Shown piece after piece: positions 24,418-33,590 of a DNA stretch of 64,000 nt (its first letter is position 1; every line of letters starts with the position of its first letter). The stretch spans positions 62,001-126,000 of the forward strand of contig NZ_SBII01000010.1 of assembly GCF_004028155.1 (NCBI RefSeq), read 5' to 3'. The DNA comes from Flavobacterium cerinum. GTDB taxonomy: Bacteria > Bacteroidota > Bacteroidia > Flavobacteriales > Flavobacteriaceae. The position numbers were made by a program, and so were the translations under genes. The notes under the pieces are model-generated. The model searched no databases. It was not told where the DNA came from and was given only the letters and a program-made list of their open reading frames with translations.

Positions 24418-26940
24418 ATGGCAAAGAGCAAAAAAGAAACATCAGGCGCTGCGGCGGCTAAATCTGTTACCGAAAAAAAGAAATGGGCATTTTCCCGTCA
24501 GCACAAAGTGTTAGTGGGCGTATTGTTCTTCTTGTTTTCGGTAGCATTGTTATTATCCTTCATCTCCTATTTTCTTTATTGGGAGTTTGACCAAAGTGAA
24601 TTAACCGCTTTTAGCGACAGAAAAGAAAGTGTACATAACTGGCTGGGGAAATTTGGTGCCTATCTGGCCGATCTTTTTCTGTACCGCGGTTTTGGTATTG
24701 CTTCGTTTATACTTATACGCTTTTTCTTTTTAACGGGTGCTTATCTTGTATTAGATCTTCCGGTACGAAAATTAAAAAGAACACTATTCTGGGATATTTT
24801 CCTTGTTATAATTGTATCGATACTTTGCGGGTTCTTTAATCCTTATTTACCTGAATTAGGTGGCGTTATAGGTTATGAAATGAACCTGTTTATGCAGGAT
24901 TACTTAGGTAAGATCGGTACAATACTGGTACTTGTATTCGGGTTATTTATCTTCCTTATTTTCAGGATCAAAATATCGCCCGATGCTATAAAAACACTAT
25001 TTGAACGTAAACACGATGACGTTGAAGAAGATACCGAAGATCCAGTTACTGAAAACTCTACTGTAAATACTCCAATAACACCACTGGCGCCCGTTGTACC
25101 TATTGCAGCCATGGATACATTTGAAGAAGACGAGGATGATCAAGAGCTCAATAACATTGAGCTAAAAACCGTTACGTCTCCAATTATTCCTCCGGTAGTT
25201 CCGGTACCTTCTCAGTTTGAGATCAACCGTGAGTCTTTAAAGCCGACTATAGAACATTCATCTGAAATTAAACTAGAAACTTCTCCTAAACCAAAACAAC
25301 CTGAACCGATTGCAAAGCCTGTAAGCCAAATTATAGAAACGGCAGATGAGAATTTTGTTATCGAAAAATCTGTGGAAGAACCAACGGTTGAAGAAAACCT
25401 TGCGGCCAGACTGGTTAAGGATTTTGGAGAGTTTGACCCTACTCTGGAACTTTCAAACTATCAGTTCCCTTCTATTGAACTATTAAAAGACTATTCTTCC
25501 GGTGGTATTACCATTAATCAGGAAGAACTTGAAGAAAACAAAAATCGTATTGTAGAAACGCTGCGTAATTATAAAATTGAGATCGCTCAGATAAAAGCGA
25601 CCGTAGGTCCTACAGTAACCTTATACGAGATTGTACCTGAAGCAGGAATACGTATCTCAAAAATTAAAAGTCTTGAGGATGATATAGCTCTTTCATTATC
25701 AGCATTAGGCATCCGTATCATTGCTCCTATTCCCGGTAAAGGAACTATTGGTATCGAGGTTCCTAATAAGAATCCTACTATGGTATCCATGAAAAGTGTT
25801 ATTGGTTCTCCAAAATTCCAGGCTGCCGAAATGGAACTGCCTATCGCTTTAGGGAAAACAATATCTAACGAGACCTTTGTGGTTGACCTTGCTAAAATGC
25901 CTCACCTACTTATGGCAGGGGCAACAGGACAAGGTAAATCGGTAGGTCTTAATGCAGTACTTACTTCGTTATTGTATAAAAAGCATCCGGCTGAAGTTAA
26001 ATTCGTACTGGTTGACCCTAAAAAGGTTGAGCTTACGCTTTTCAATAAAATTGAGAGACATTATCTGGCTAAACTTCCTGATGACGGCGATGCAATTATA
26101 ACAGATAATACCAAGGTAATTAACACTCTTAATTCCTTGTGCATAGAAATGGATAACCGTTATAACCTGCTTAAGGATGCAATGGTTAGAAATATTAAAG
26201 AATACAACGAGAAATTCCGTCACAGGAAACTAAATCCTGAGAATGGACACCGTTTTTTACCATACATTGTACTGGTAGTTGATGAGTTTGCCGATCTTAT
26301 AATGACAGCAGGTAAAGAGGTAGAAACACCTATTGCACGTCTTGCCCAGCTGGCACGTGCTATTGGTATTCACCTTATTATTGCTACCCAAAGACCATCG
26401 GTAAATGTAATTACCGGTATTATTAAAGCTAACTTCCCGGCCAGGATAGCTTTTAGGGTTACATCTAAAATTGACTCCCGTACAATTTTAGACAGTCAGG
26501 GTGCAGACCAGCTAATTGGCCGTGGTGATATGCTATATACACAAGGAAATGACCTTACACGTGTTCAGTGTGCTTTTGTTGATACTCCGGAGGTGGAAAA
26601 AATAACCGAATTTATTGGTTCGCAAAAAGCTTACCCTAACGCTTACCTCCTACCGGAATATGTTGGAGAGGAAAGTGGCATCAATCTTGATATAGATATA
26701 TCAGACAGAGATTCAATGTTCAGGGATGCTGCAGAAGTGATCGTTACAGCCCAACAGGGTTCGGCATCATTACTGCAACGAAAATTAAAATTAGGTTACA
26801 ACCGTGCAGGAAGACTTATTGACCAGCTGGAAGCAGCAGGTATTGTAGGCCCTTTTGAAGGTAGTAAAGCAAGGAATGTAATTATCCCGGACCTTACCTC
26901 TCTTGAGCAATTTTTCAAAAACGAAGAAAACAACTTTTAG
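24418..26940 (+). CDS. ftsK: FtsK/SpoIIIE DNA translocase
   Basis: An 840-residue chromosome-segregation motor. Four membrane helices occupy residues 25-195, followed by an acidic, Pro-rich linker to about 330. The RecA-like motor has Walker A GATGQGKS near residues 500-507 and Walker B IVLVVDEFADLI near 617-628. The C-terminal winged-helix gamma domain contains SASLLQRKLKLGYNRAGRLIDQLE, which recognises polarity sequences on DNA. It pumps DNA through the division septum and activates XerCD. The lolA-like gene begins 1 bp after its stop. Confidence 0.96.
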   Translation: MAKSKKETSGAAAAKSVTEKKKWAFSRQHKVLVGVLFFLFSVALLLSFISYFLYWEFDQSELTAFSDRKESVHNWLGKFGAYLADLFLYRGFGIASFILIRFFFLTGAYLVLDLPVRKLKRTLFWDIFLVIIVSILCGFFNPYLPELGGVIGYEMNLFMQDYLGKIGTILVLVFGLFIFLIFRIKISPDAIKTLFERKHDDVEEDTEDPVTENSTVNTPITPLAPVVPIAAMDTFEEDEDDQELNNIELKTVTSPIIPPVVPVPSQFEINRESLKPTIEHSSEIKLETSPKPKQPEPIAKPVSQIIETADENFVIEKSVEEPTVEENLAARLVKDFGEFDPTLELSNYQFPSIELLKDYSSGGITINQEELEENKNRIVETLRNYKIEIAQIKATVGPTVTLYEIVPEAGIRISKIKSLEDDIALSLSALGIRIIAPIPGKGTIGIEVPNKNPTMVSMKSVIGSPKFQAAEMELPIALGKTISNETFVVDLAKMPHLLMAGATGQGKSVGLNAVLTSLLYKKHPAEVKFVLVDPKKVELTLFNKIERHYLAKLPDDGDAIITDNTKVINTLNSLCIEMDNRYNLLKDAMVRNIKEYNEKFRHRKLNPENGHRFLPYIVLVVDEFADLIMTAGKEVETPIARLAQLARAIGIHLIIATQRPSVNVITGIIKANFPARIAFRVTSKIDSRTILDSQGADQLIGRGDMLYTQGNDLTRVQCAFVDTPEVEKITEFIGSQKAYPNAYLLPEYVGEESGINLDIDISDRDSMFRDAAEVIVTAQQGSASLLQRKLKLGYNRAGRLIDQLEAAGIVGPFEGSKARNVIIPDLTSLEQFFKNEENNF

Positions 26941-26941
26941 C

Positions 26942-27586
26942 ATGTACAAGATTTACGGGATCATATTGACTTTATTTTTCACAATTACCCTGGAGGCTCA
27001 AAATTCTGAAAAAGCAAAAGCATTGCTGGATCAGGTGAGTAGCAGGGTTAAGAGTTATGAGAATATTGCGGTAGATTTCAGATATTCATTAAGCAATCCT
27101 AAACAAAACCTAAATCAGGAAAGTAAAGGAACTGTAGTTCAAAAAGGCAATATGTATGTATTGGACTTTATGGGTATTACCCGAATTTTTGACGGGAAAA
27201 GAGTATATAATATTGTGCCGGAAGACGAGGAAATTTCTATTTCCAAATACAACGACCAAAAAGATGATAACCTTACCCCATCAAAAATATTTACTTTCTT
27301 TAATTCCGGATACAAATATTCATGGGATATATTGCAAAATGTAAAAGGAAGAAAAATACAGTACATAAAACTAACCCCTACAAACGCTAAAGACAATACT
27401 AAAGAAGTACTTATGGGTGTTGATGTACAGACAAAACATATTTACAATCTAATACAGACAGAAAAGGATGGTACTAAAATGACAATTACCATAAATTCTT
27501 TTAAAACAAATCAGCCTTTGTCGAAAAATCATTTTACCTTTACCGAGAGTAAATATCCTAATTACTACATTAATAGATTAGACTAA
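26942..27586 (+). CDS. Outer-membrane lipoprotein carrier LolA-like protein
   Basis: A 214-residue periplasmic protein with signal peptide MYKIYGIILTLFFTITLEAQ. The mature part has the LolA pattern: KALLDQVSSRVKSYENIAVDF at the N-terminus and a beta-sheet with SKGTVVQKGNMYVLDFMG. LolA ferries lipoproteins across the periplasm. A frame extends upstream to 26903 inside ftsK, but the ATG at 26942 gives the proper signal peptide. Only 1 bp separates it from the ftsK stop, and 6 bp from the YjgP/YjgQ gene. Confidence 0.88.
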   Translation: MYKIYGIILTLFFTITLEAQNSEKAKALLDQVSSRVKSYENIAVDFRYSLSNPKQNLNQESKGTVVQKGNMYVLDFMGITRIFDGKRVYNIVPEDEEISISKYNDQKDDNLTPSKIFTFFNSGYKYSWDILQNVKGRKIQYIKLTPTNAKDNTKEVLMGVDVQTKHIYNLIQTEKDGTKMTITINSFKTNQPLSKNHFTFTESKYPNYYINRLD

Positions 27587-27592
27587 TTTTTG

Positions 27593-29059
27593 GTGAAAAT
27601 ATTAGACCGCTATATCCTGACTTCGTTCATCACGACTTTTGCGTCGGTATTCATTATCTTGTTTTTCATATTTGTATTACAAGGTATATGGCTCTTTATC
27701 TCAGAACTTGCTGGTAAAGACCTTGACGTGTGGCTGGTTATTAAATTCCTTGCTTTTTATTCGCCGAAAATAGTACCACTCGTACTTCCTCTTTCCATTT
27801 TGCTGGCATCGATCATGACTTTTGGCAGCTTTGCCGAAAATTATGAATTTGCAGCGATGAAATCCTCTGGTATTTCTTTAGGCAGGGCCATGAGAGGACT
27901 TACTGTATTTATATGCGCACTAAGTATTGTAGCCTTCTTCTTCGCTAACAACGTTATTCCTAAAGCAGAATATAAATTCATAAATCTTAGAAAGAATATT
28001 ATACAGCGTAAACCAGCCATGGCAATTGTAGAAGGCCAGTTTAATGCGCTGGGAAATTTCAATATAAAAGTTGATAAAAAATCAGGTGAAAACGGTGAGA
28101 AACTTGCCGGGGTTACCATTCATAAAAGAGTTCCAGGTGCTGCAAATGCTACCATTATACGTTCTAAAAAAGGCTTACTTAAAAGTGATGAAAAATCTAA
28201 TCTTTTACAATTAGAACTTTTTGACGGTCATTATTACGAAGACATCAATAGTAAAAATCCGGTAGAACGCATGAGGCAGCCTTTTGCTAAAAGCAGTTTC
28301 TCTAAACAAATAATGAACATCGATCTAACCATGTTAAATTCTAATGACATAGACGATGAAAAAATAGCACACACAAATACCATGCTTAATGTTAGTGAAT
28401 TGAATTATACACTCGATTCACTTGAAAACAACCAGATTAAGGAAGCCAAAAGTATAACAGACAATATAGTACAAAGATCTAGTGTCGTTTTAGAAGATCT
28501 AAACGCGAGTAAGCTTCTTCCTAATCAACCTAATCAGGTAAAAAAAGACAGTATTCCTAAAAACCTATTAGACCTTATTAAGGTTAAAGAAGACAAATCA
28601 CGTATATTAGATATTGCTGCTAATAATATAAGCAGTACTGACTATTTAGTGAAATCTGGAAAAGACCAGATGTATGAAAAAACGAAAAACGTAAATAACC
28701 ATTGGCTTGCACTGTATGATAAGTTTGTTATTGCTTTTGCGTGTCTACTAATGTTTTTTATAGGCGCTCCCTTAGGTGCTATTATCCGTAAAGGCGGATT
28801 AGGTCTGCCTATTGTGTTTGCCGTATTGATATTTATCATCTTCCATTTCATTAATACCTTTGGCAGGAAACTGGCGCAGGAAAATGGCATCCCTCCTTTT
28901 TTAGGTGCCTGGATGTCATCATTTGTATTGAGTCCGCTTGCCATACTCCTAACCTACAGGGCTACTAATGACATAGGAATGATTAACATGGATAACATCT
29001 TATTGCCTTTGCAAAAGGTATTTACGAAATTATTTAAAATTAAACAAAAAGAAGAATAA
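27593..29059 (+). CDS. LptF/LptG family (YjgP/YjgQ) permease
   Basis: About 488 residues. Six membrane helices flank a large periplasmic domain: MKILDRYILTSFITTFASVF is the standard start, with helices at residues 15-40, 60-85 and 100-120, and three at the C-terminus after residue 375. Family members are the permeases of the LPS exporter LptBFGC. The start is a GTG at 27593, with a TTG one codon before it; there is no upstream ATG. A spacer inside the periplasmic part (residues 255-350) is longer than in E. coli. Its TAA overlaps the ribB ATG by one base. Confidence 0.9.
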   Translation: MKILDRYILTSFITTFASVFIILFFIFVLQGIWLFISELAGKDLDVWLVIKFLAFYSPKIVPLVLPLSILLASIMTFGSFAENYEFAAMKSSGISLGRAMRGLTVFICALSIVAFFFANNVIPKAEYKFINLRKNIIQRKPAMAIVEGQFNALGNFNIKVDKKSGENGEKLAGVTIHKRVPGAANATIIRSKKGLLKSDEKSNLLQLELFDGHYYEDINSKNPVERMRQPFAKSSFSKQIMNIDLTMLNSNDIDDEKIAHTNTMLNVSELNYTLDSLENNQIKEAKSITDNIVQRSSVVLEDLNASKLLPNQPNQVKKDSIPKNLLDLIKVKEDKSRILDIAANNISSTDYLVKSGKDQMYEKTKNVNNHWLALYDKFVIAFACLLMFFIGAPLGAIIRKGGLGLPIVFAVLIFIIFHFINTFGRKLAQENGIPPFLGAWMSSFVLSPLAILLTYRATNDIGMINMDNILLPLQKVFTKLFKIKQKEE

Positions 29060-30195
29060 TGCCAGTAGAAGAACGTATACAACTTAATACTATAGAAGAA
29101 GCCATTGAAGATATCCGAAATGGGAAAGTAGTGGTTGTAGTAGATGATGAAGACCGTGAAAATGAAGGCGATTTTATTGCCGCAGCAGAAAAAGTTACTC
29201 CTGAAATGATTAATTTCATGGCTACACATGGCCGCGGACTTATATGTGCTCCATTAACAGAGGCACGTTGTAAAGATCTTGAATTACATATGATGGTTAC
29301 CAATAATACTGTTCTGCATGAAACTGCTTTTACAGTATCGGTAGACCTTATAGGCCACGGCTGCACAACAGGTATTTCTGTTCATGACAGGGCTAAAACC
29401 ATAAAAGCTTTAGTTGATGACACTACTAAGCCTGAAGATTTAGGCCGCCCTGGACACATTTTTCCATTAAAAGCTAAACAAGGTGGTGTATTGCGTAGAA
29501 CTGGTCACACAGAAGCTGCAATTGACCTTGCAAGACTTGCAGGTTTTAAACCGGCAGGTATTTTAGTAGAGATTTTAAACGTAGACGGATCTATGGCCCG
29601 TTTACCGGAACTTTATGAAGTAGCTAAGAAATTTGACCTTAAACTTATTTCTATAGAAGATCTTGTTGCATACAGAATGAAGCATGACAGTCTTATTCAG
29701 AAGAAAGAAGATTTTGAAATCGAAACGCGTTTTGGAACTTTCCGTTTAAGAGCTTATGTGCAAACTACAAACAAGCAAGTACATATTGCGTTGACAAAAG
29801 GAAGCTGGAACAATGGTGAACCTGTATTGACAAGAATAAACTCTACACAGGTAAATAACGATATTTTAGGCACGCTAACAAACGATGCGGATACTAAACT
29901 GGATAACATATTCCGTCGTATTAACGAAGAAGGAAAAGGAGCTATATTATTTATCAACCAGGAGGTGTCATCTTTGGAACTGTTAACCCGTATAAAAGAG
30001 CTTAAAGAATTACAAGCTGAAGGCATCACAAAAGCTCCTCAGGTAAAAATGGATGACAGGGATTTTGGTATTGGTGCACAAATACTACACGATATTGATA
30101 TTTGTAAAATACGTTTACTTACAAATTCAGGGCAGACAAAACGTGTAGGAATGATCGGTTACGGCCTTGAAATAACTGAATACACAGAATTCTAA
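29059..30195 (+). CDS. ribB: 3,4-dihydroxy-2-butanone 4-phosphate synthase with degenerate GTP cyclohydrolase II domain
   Basis: Makes the four-carbon precursor of riboflavin from ribulose 5-phosphate. Residues 1-205 are a complete RibB domain with DDEDRENEGDF (acidic loop), GHTEAAIDLARLAG and the RAKTIKAL segment. Residues 210-378 align with GTP cyclohydrolase II by length and pattern, but the zinc ligands of RibA (Cys-x10-Cys-x-Cys) are absent where NNDILGTLTNDADTKLDNIF occurs. GTP cyclohydrolase activity is therefore unlikely. Many annotators would call it ribBA. It overlaps the upstream permease stop by one base. A separate ribA should exist elsewhere. Confidence 0.9.
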   Translation: MPVEERIQLNTIEEAIEDIRNGKVVVVVDDEDRENEGDFIAAAEKVTPEMINFMATHGRGLICAPLTEARCKDLELHMMVTNNTVLHETAFTVSVDLIGHGCTTGISVHDRAKTIKALVDDTTKPEDLGRPGHIFPLKAKQGGVLRRTGHTEAAIDLARLAGFKPAGILVEILNVDGSMARLPELYEVAKKFDLKLISIEDLVAYRMKHDSLIQKKEDFEIETRFGTFRLRAYVQTTNKQVHIALTKGSWNNGEPVLTRINSTQVNNDILGTLTNDADTKLDNIFRRINEEGKGAILFINQEVSSLELLTRIKELKELQAEGITKAPQVKMDDRDFGIGAQILHDIDICKIRLLTNSGQTKRVGMIGYGLEITEYTEF

Positions 30196-30277
30196 AAAAA
30201 AAATCAGCCTTAATTACAAGGTAATGAAACGCTTATAAAACTGCAGTCTCAAAAACTTTTTTTTTATTAAAAATGTC

Positions 30278-30308
30278 TTTGGAAAATAGAAAAAGCTTTC
30301 TATATTTG
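30278..30308 (+). promoter_or_regulatory. Predicted promoter of tRNA-Ser
   Basis: TTTG at 30278-30281, 19 bp, then TATATTTG at 30301-30308, an exact TAnnTTTG box. The tRNA starts 34 bp downstream. Confidence 0.65.
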
Positions 30309-30342
30309 CAACCGCAATGAGAAACTGATTGCAGACTTTATT

Positions 30343-30427
30343 GGAGAAATGGCAGAGTGGTCGATTGCGGCAGTCTTGAAAACTGTTGACTGTAACAGGT
30401 CCGGGGGTTCGAATCCCTCTTTCTCCG
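30343..30427 (+). tRNA. tRNA-Ser (anticodon UGA)
   Basis: An 85-base class II tRNA. Acceptor arm GGAGAAA pairs with TTTCTCC, the anticodon loop is CTTGAAA with anticodon TGA, a long variable arm follows, and the T-loop is GTTCGAATCC. The discriminator is G, and CCA is not encoded. Its 3' end abuts accessory DNA with a degraded integrase, as at many tRNA insertion sites. Confidence 0.95.
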
Positions 30428-30441
30428 CTGATTAATTATCA

Positions 30442-30471
30442 AAACCTTTAGATCTCACGATTTAAAGGTTT
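30442..30471 (+). terminator. Terminator after tRNA-Ser
   Basis: AAACCTTTA and TAAAGGTTT form a 9-bp stem with a 12-base loop, then TTTTTGTTTT. Confidence 0.75.
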
Positions 30472-30831
30472 TTTTGTTTTTGGACATTAGCGTATCCCTC
30501 TTGGTACAACTGTTCTGATAAATGATGGTTAACACCTTTATTTACTGGGGTAATAAGAAAACTGAGGAGATTTTTGCACTACTTTACAAGATCTTATAAA
30601 GAGATTTTTAAAGCAAAAGCCTTTTGAGTTTTATTTTTTCTATTTCAATTCCCTAGTTAAAATACACATTAAATGTCAAACCATAGTGTACCTATAGGTG
30701 TACCTCCATTTTTTGAGCAATTTTTAAACAAAATAGGTACACTACTTTTAGAGAATTCCCCGGGAATTCCCTAAAAACAAAGAAGACTCTCATAGTTTTT
30801 ATTCAATTTTATTAACGAAAAACAATGAGTC
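30472..30831. other. Integrase upstream region with repeats
   Basis: No gene. It holds two direct GTGTACC copies near 30687-30705, an inverted GGTACAC at 30736-30742, and a near-perfect 31-bp palindrome at 30746-30776 centred on GAATTCCCCGGGAATTC. These are likely regulatory or recombination sites of the integrase. A similar arrangement recurs near 55,731-55,872. Confidence 0.5.
30746..30776. repeat. 31-bp palindrome upstream of integrase
   Basis: TTTTAGAGAATTCCC, one central C, then GGGAATTCCCTAAAA; 14 of 15 positions are complementary. It lies 55 bp before the integrase ATG. It is a candidate operator or recombinase-accessory site. Confidence 0.6.
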
Positions 30832-31590
30832 ATGGTAAAAGTAATTTTCTACATCAAAGCACAAAAAGCTAATAATAATGGTGAAGCTCCGATCTTCGCA
30901 CGCATTAGCTACAAAACAAGTGAAACCTCAATCTCAACTGGAAAATCAATCGAACTTCAACGTTGGGAACAGACTAAAAAACTTAGAGGCCTCCTTAAAC
31001 TGGAAAAAGAAAAAATTATAAAACAAGGATTGGACAATTTCCAGCTAGCTATTGAAAAAAAGTTCAATGAATTTTATAAAATAGATCCGGACGTATCGCT
31101 ACTTCTATTGAAAAAGGAACTCACAGGTAAAACTAAAACTAAAACGAACTCCATTACGATATTGGAAGTCATGGAAAAGCATAATGTATACTTTAGAAAA
31201 AAGGTAGAAGCAGGAGATCGTTCCCCGGCTTCTTTACAGAAATACGAAAGAGCAAAGGATCTTCTGAAAAATTATATGGAGAAACAGTATGGATTAAATG
31301 ACATAGAGAGCACAGAAGTTAATGGCGCATTTGTTCACAACCTTGAAGAATTTCTAACCTACGAAAGTATTTACAGAGGACGCAAAGGAATTAAAAACAA
31401 TTCTGTAGTGAAATACATTAAATCATACAAAACGGCCTGTAACCATTGTTTCAAGCTTGACTTGCTCCAAAAAAATCCTTTTAATGTCTATCAAGGTCGA
31501 CTTAATGTCAAAGATGCTGTATTTTTAACTCAGGAAGAGCTTAATAAAATCGAAAGAAAAAAATATCTTTTGAAAGACTTCAACGCGTGA
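30832..31590 (+). pseudogene. Truncated tyrosine recombinase (integrase), N-terminal part
   Basis: A 252-residue reading frame equal to the N-terminal arm-binding and core-binding domains of Bacteroidetes integrases. It has MVKVIFYIKAQKANNNGEAP at the start and a SAM-like domain near residues 105-230 with NSVVKYIKSYKTACNHCFKLDLLQKNPF. Intact homologues are about 400 residues and have the catalytic R-H-R-Y domain, which is missing. The frame stops at the expected junction to the catalytic domain. Remnants follow at 31584-31753. It should not be able to recombine DNA. Its position next to tRNA-Ser marks an old insertion. Confidence 0.88.
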
Positions 31591-31753
31591 GAGATATATT
31601 TCTTTTCTGCACCTATACAGGATATACGCCGGTAGATTTAGTAGCACACAAAGGTTTGCTAACGCTTTTTACGCCAGAACCGGAATGCCAACTTCCTATT
31701 TTATCAAGGAACTTCAAAAAGAACATCCTGAGATAGACAGGACATTAATTTAG
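31584..31753 (+). pseudogene. Remnants of integrase catalytic domain and another gene
   Basis: From 31584, in another frame than the truncated integrase, RVRDIFLFCTYTGYTPVDL reads like the first strand of the catalytic domain containing its first Arg region. A shift of frame then gives FANAFYARTGMPTSYFIKE and runs to a TAG at 31751-31753; I do not recognise that part. The pieces look like deletion-scarred remains. No intact gene is present. Confidence 0.6.
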
Positions 31754-31839
31754 CTTTCAGCAGATAAAATATACAAGATTTTGCAACCTTACTTTTAAAT
31801 ATCATTAGTAGTCTTTTAAAACTTAAATTTTTACAAAAA

Positions 31840-31870
31840 AAAGGACAATGAGGCTCACATTGTCTTTTTG
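31840..31870. terminator. Hairpin between integrase remnants and toxin locus
   Basis: GACAATG and CATTGTC pair around AGGCTCA, with an A-run before and a T-run after, so it could stop transcription from either side. Confidence 0.6.
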
Positions 31871-31948
31871 TATTTCCACGTTCTGATCGACTATCGAAAG
31901 CCTTTAAACAAAAATTAAATATTTCTAATTAATTAAAATACAAGTCAT

Positions 31949-32485
31949 TTAGAATACGATTTTGTCAATTTTTGATTTATTATTCCTATTTTCTATATAA
32001 ATTCTTCCAATAGCAGAATCCTTCTCTAAAATAGAATATAAACTATCTGATTTTGCCGTATTTTTTTCGACTCCATATCCTTTTCGCAAAATTTTTTCAA
32101 GAGTTGTTTGACAATCAAGAGAATTTTTTTTTGCCCCTTCCTTTAAATAAGAAATGGCAAACTGCCTATCAATGTCATTCAAATTTTCTAAATACTCTGC
32201 CTTATAATTGTTGTTATTATAAAGCTCAATAATATTTCTATATATCTGATAGTACGACTTTTCATTGTTATAATTCTTATTCATTATTAATGATACAGGT
32301 AGCTTTTCTAAATAGAGATTGTTATTATCGCAATATTCTAAATAAGTACCGTATGCAAAGTCATCTCCTTTTAGTAATGCATTTTGTTTATAATGATTCA
32401 TCGCCTCCTGCTGATTAACAACTTTTTCTCGTTTACTACAAGAAATTGTAATGATGCCAGCGAAAACTATAATAATTTTTTTCAT
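31949..32485 (-). CDS. Sel1-like lipoprotein, family Z copy 1 (candidate immunity)
   Basis: A 178-residue lipoprotein with signal MKKIIIVFAGIITISCSKRE and a lipobox Cys. The mature part is helical with Sel1/TPR-like phrases such as QFAISYLKEGAKKNSLDCQTT and YGVEKNTAKSDSLYSIL. It is about 90% alike by eye to the gene at 34997-35548, including the flanking spacer, so the two come from a recent duplication. It is the last gene of the minus-strand toxin locus. Periplasmic protection against a toxin is inferred from position. I do not recognise a named family. Confidence 0.7.
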   Translation of the reverse strand: MKKIIIVFAGIITISCSKREKVVNQQEAMNHYKQNALLKGDDFAYGTYLEYCDNNNLYLEKLPVSLIMNKNYNNEKSYYQIYRNIIELYNNNNYKAEYLENLNDIDRQFAISYLKEGAKKNSLDCQTTLEKILRKGYGVEKNTAKSDSLYSILEKDSAIGRIYIENRNNKSKIDKIVF

Positions 32486-32574
32486 AAATATCGCATTGTT
32501 TTTTAGCAGCTCCAGGTGATAAATAAAGTGCCTAAAAAAGCAAATAATTAAATAAGATTTGTTATTTCAGAACA

Positions 32575-33030
32575 TTAATTAATTGTTCGCCAATATTCCT
32601 TAGATGTCGGAATCTCTGATGGATTGAACCTTAAATGAATATTCCTTTTAGCGTCTTTACTTCCTAACTCATAGGATTTAAGAAGATAATAGTTAGCCAT
32701 TTTATTAACTACTTCATGTTTTTCAATATCTAAATCCGTATGGAGGATTGAATATGCTTCATAATAGGCAGCATGATATTCATAATCTGTTGCCATTTGT
32801 AGAGTATACCATAAAAATTCTTGTTGATGACCACTTAATGAATAAATATCATACAATTCCCAAAAAGCAATCGTGTCGCCTTTATTAAGAATTTTATTAG
32901 ACAATTCCTCCATCTTTTTACTGTTGTTGAAATCCTTCAAATATTTTTGTGCAGTGTTGATTTCTTCAACTTTTTTATTACAACTCACAAAAAAAATGAT
33001 TACTGATACGACACAAATAATTTTTTTCAT
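32575..33030 (-). CDS. Sel1-like lipoprotein, family X copy 1 (candidate immunity)
   Basis: A 151-residue lipoprotein. Signal MKKIICVVSVIIFFVSCNKK is followed by helical repeats: GDTIAFWELYDIYSLSGHQQEF and MANYYLLKSYELGSKDAKRNI. The second has the A-x-x-Y-x-L-x-A-x-E-x-G-x-x-x-A pattern of Sel1 repeats. Near-identical copies occur at 35637-36092 and 36244-36699. It lies 89 bp before family Z copy 1 in the direction of transcription. Copy number and context suggest an immunity protein facing the periplasm; the toxin it might bind is unknown. Confidence 0.7.
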   Translation of the reverse strand: MKKIICVVSVIIFFVSCNKKVEEINTAQKYLKDFNNSKKMEELSNKILNKGDTIAFWELYDIYSLSGHQQEFLWYTLQMATDYEYHAAYYEAYSILHTDLDIEKHEVVNKMANYYLLKSYELGSKDAKRNIHLRFNPSEIPTSKEYWRTIN

Positions 33031-33083
33031 TACTTTTTCTTTTTCAATACACTAGAATTACTAAATATGAAACAGTATTATAA

Positions 33084-33536
33084 TTACTGAATAGTTTTCC
33101 AATAATCTTCTGATTTTGGAGGGGAATCAGTACCAAATCTTTCCTTTAAATCTCTAATCGCGCCCTTGTGACCGGATTCGATGGCCCTCAGAAGATAATA
33201 GTTTGCAATTTTATTCATTCTATCATTTCTTTCTGGTAATTTTCTCAAAATGTCATATACTTCTATATTTGCATGACGATAATTATGCTTGTCGGCCATA
33301 CATATTGCATAATAGAGAAATTCGTTTTCATGACCGCTCAGAACAAAAATATCCATCATCTCCAAATAAGAAATTGTATCACCTTTCTTGTATGCTGATT
33401 TCCATAATTCTTCTAATTTTGGTTCATTACGGTAACCTTCATAAAAAGCACTACCCATTGCAGTATTTTTTTTGCTCTCAACTTTCTCATTACAAGAAAT
33501 AACTAGTAATAAAAGCAATAATAAATAATTTTTCAT
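33084..33536 (-). CDS. Sel1-like lipoprotein, family Y (candidate immunity)
   Basis: A 150-residue lipoprotein starting MKNYLLLLLLLVISCNEK. It is a diverged relative of family X with the same landmarks: KGDTISYLEMMDIFVLSGHENEF, IANYYLLRAIESGHKGAIRDL and the ending SEDYWKTIQ. The longer frame from 33575 is less likely because the signal peptide begins at the ATG at 33536. A 3' relic of a second Y copy is found at 36162-36199. It lies 54 bp after the four-helix membrane gene and may protect against the amidase cassette together with it. Confidence 0.68.
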   Translation of the reverse strand: MKNYLLLLLLLVISCNEKVESKKNTAMGSAFYEGYRNEPKLEELWKSAYKKGDTISYLEMMDIFVLSGHENEFLYYAICMADKHNYRHANIEVYDILRKLPERNDRMNKIANYYLLRAIESGHKGAIRDLKERFGTDSPPKSEDYWKTIQ

Positions 33537-33590
33537 AGTATATATAATTCTTAAACAAGACCTTATAATAAACATTAATGTATTACCACT

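Noticed and set aside
30343..30427. Direct repeat of the tRNA-Ser 3' end elsewhere in the window as attR
   Set aside because: I scanned by eye for the T-loop and acceptor sequence and found no second copy; it may lie outside the window or have been lost.
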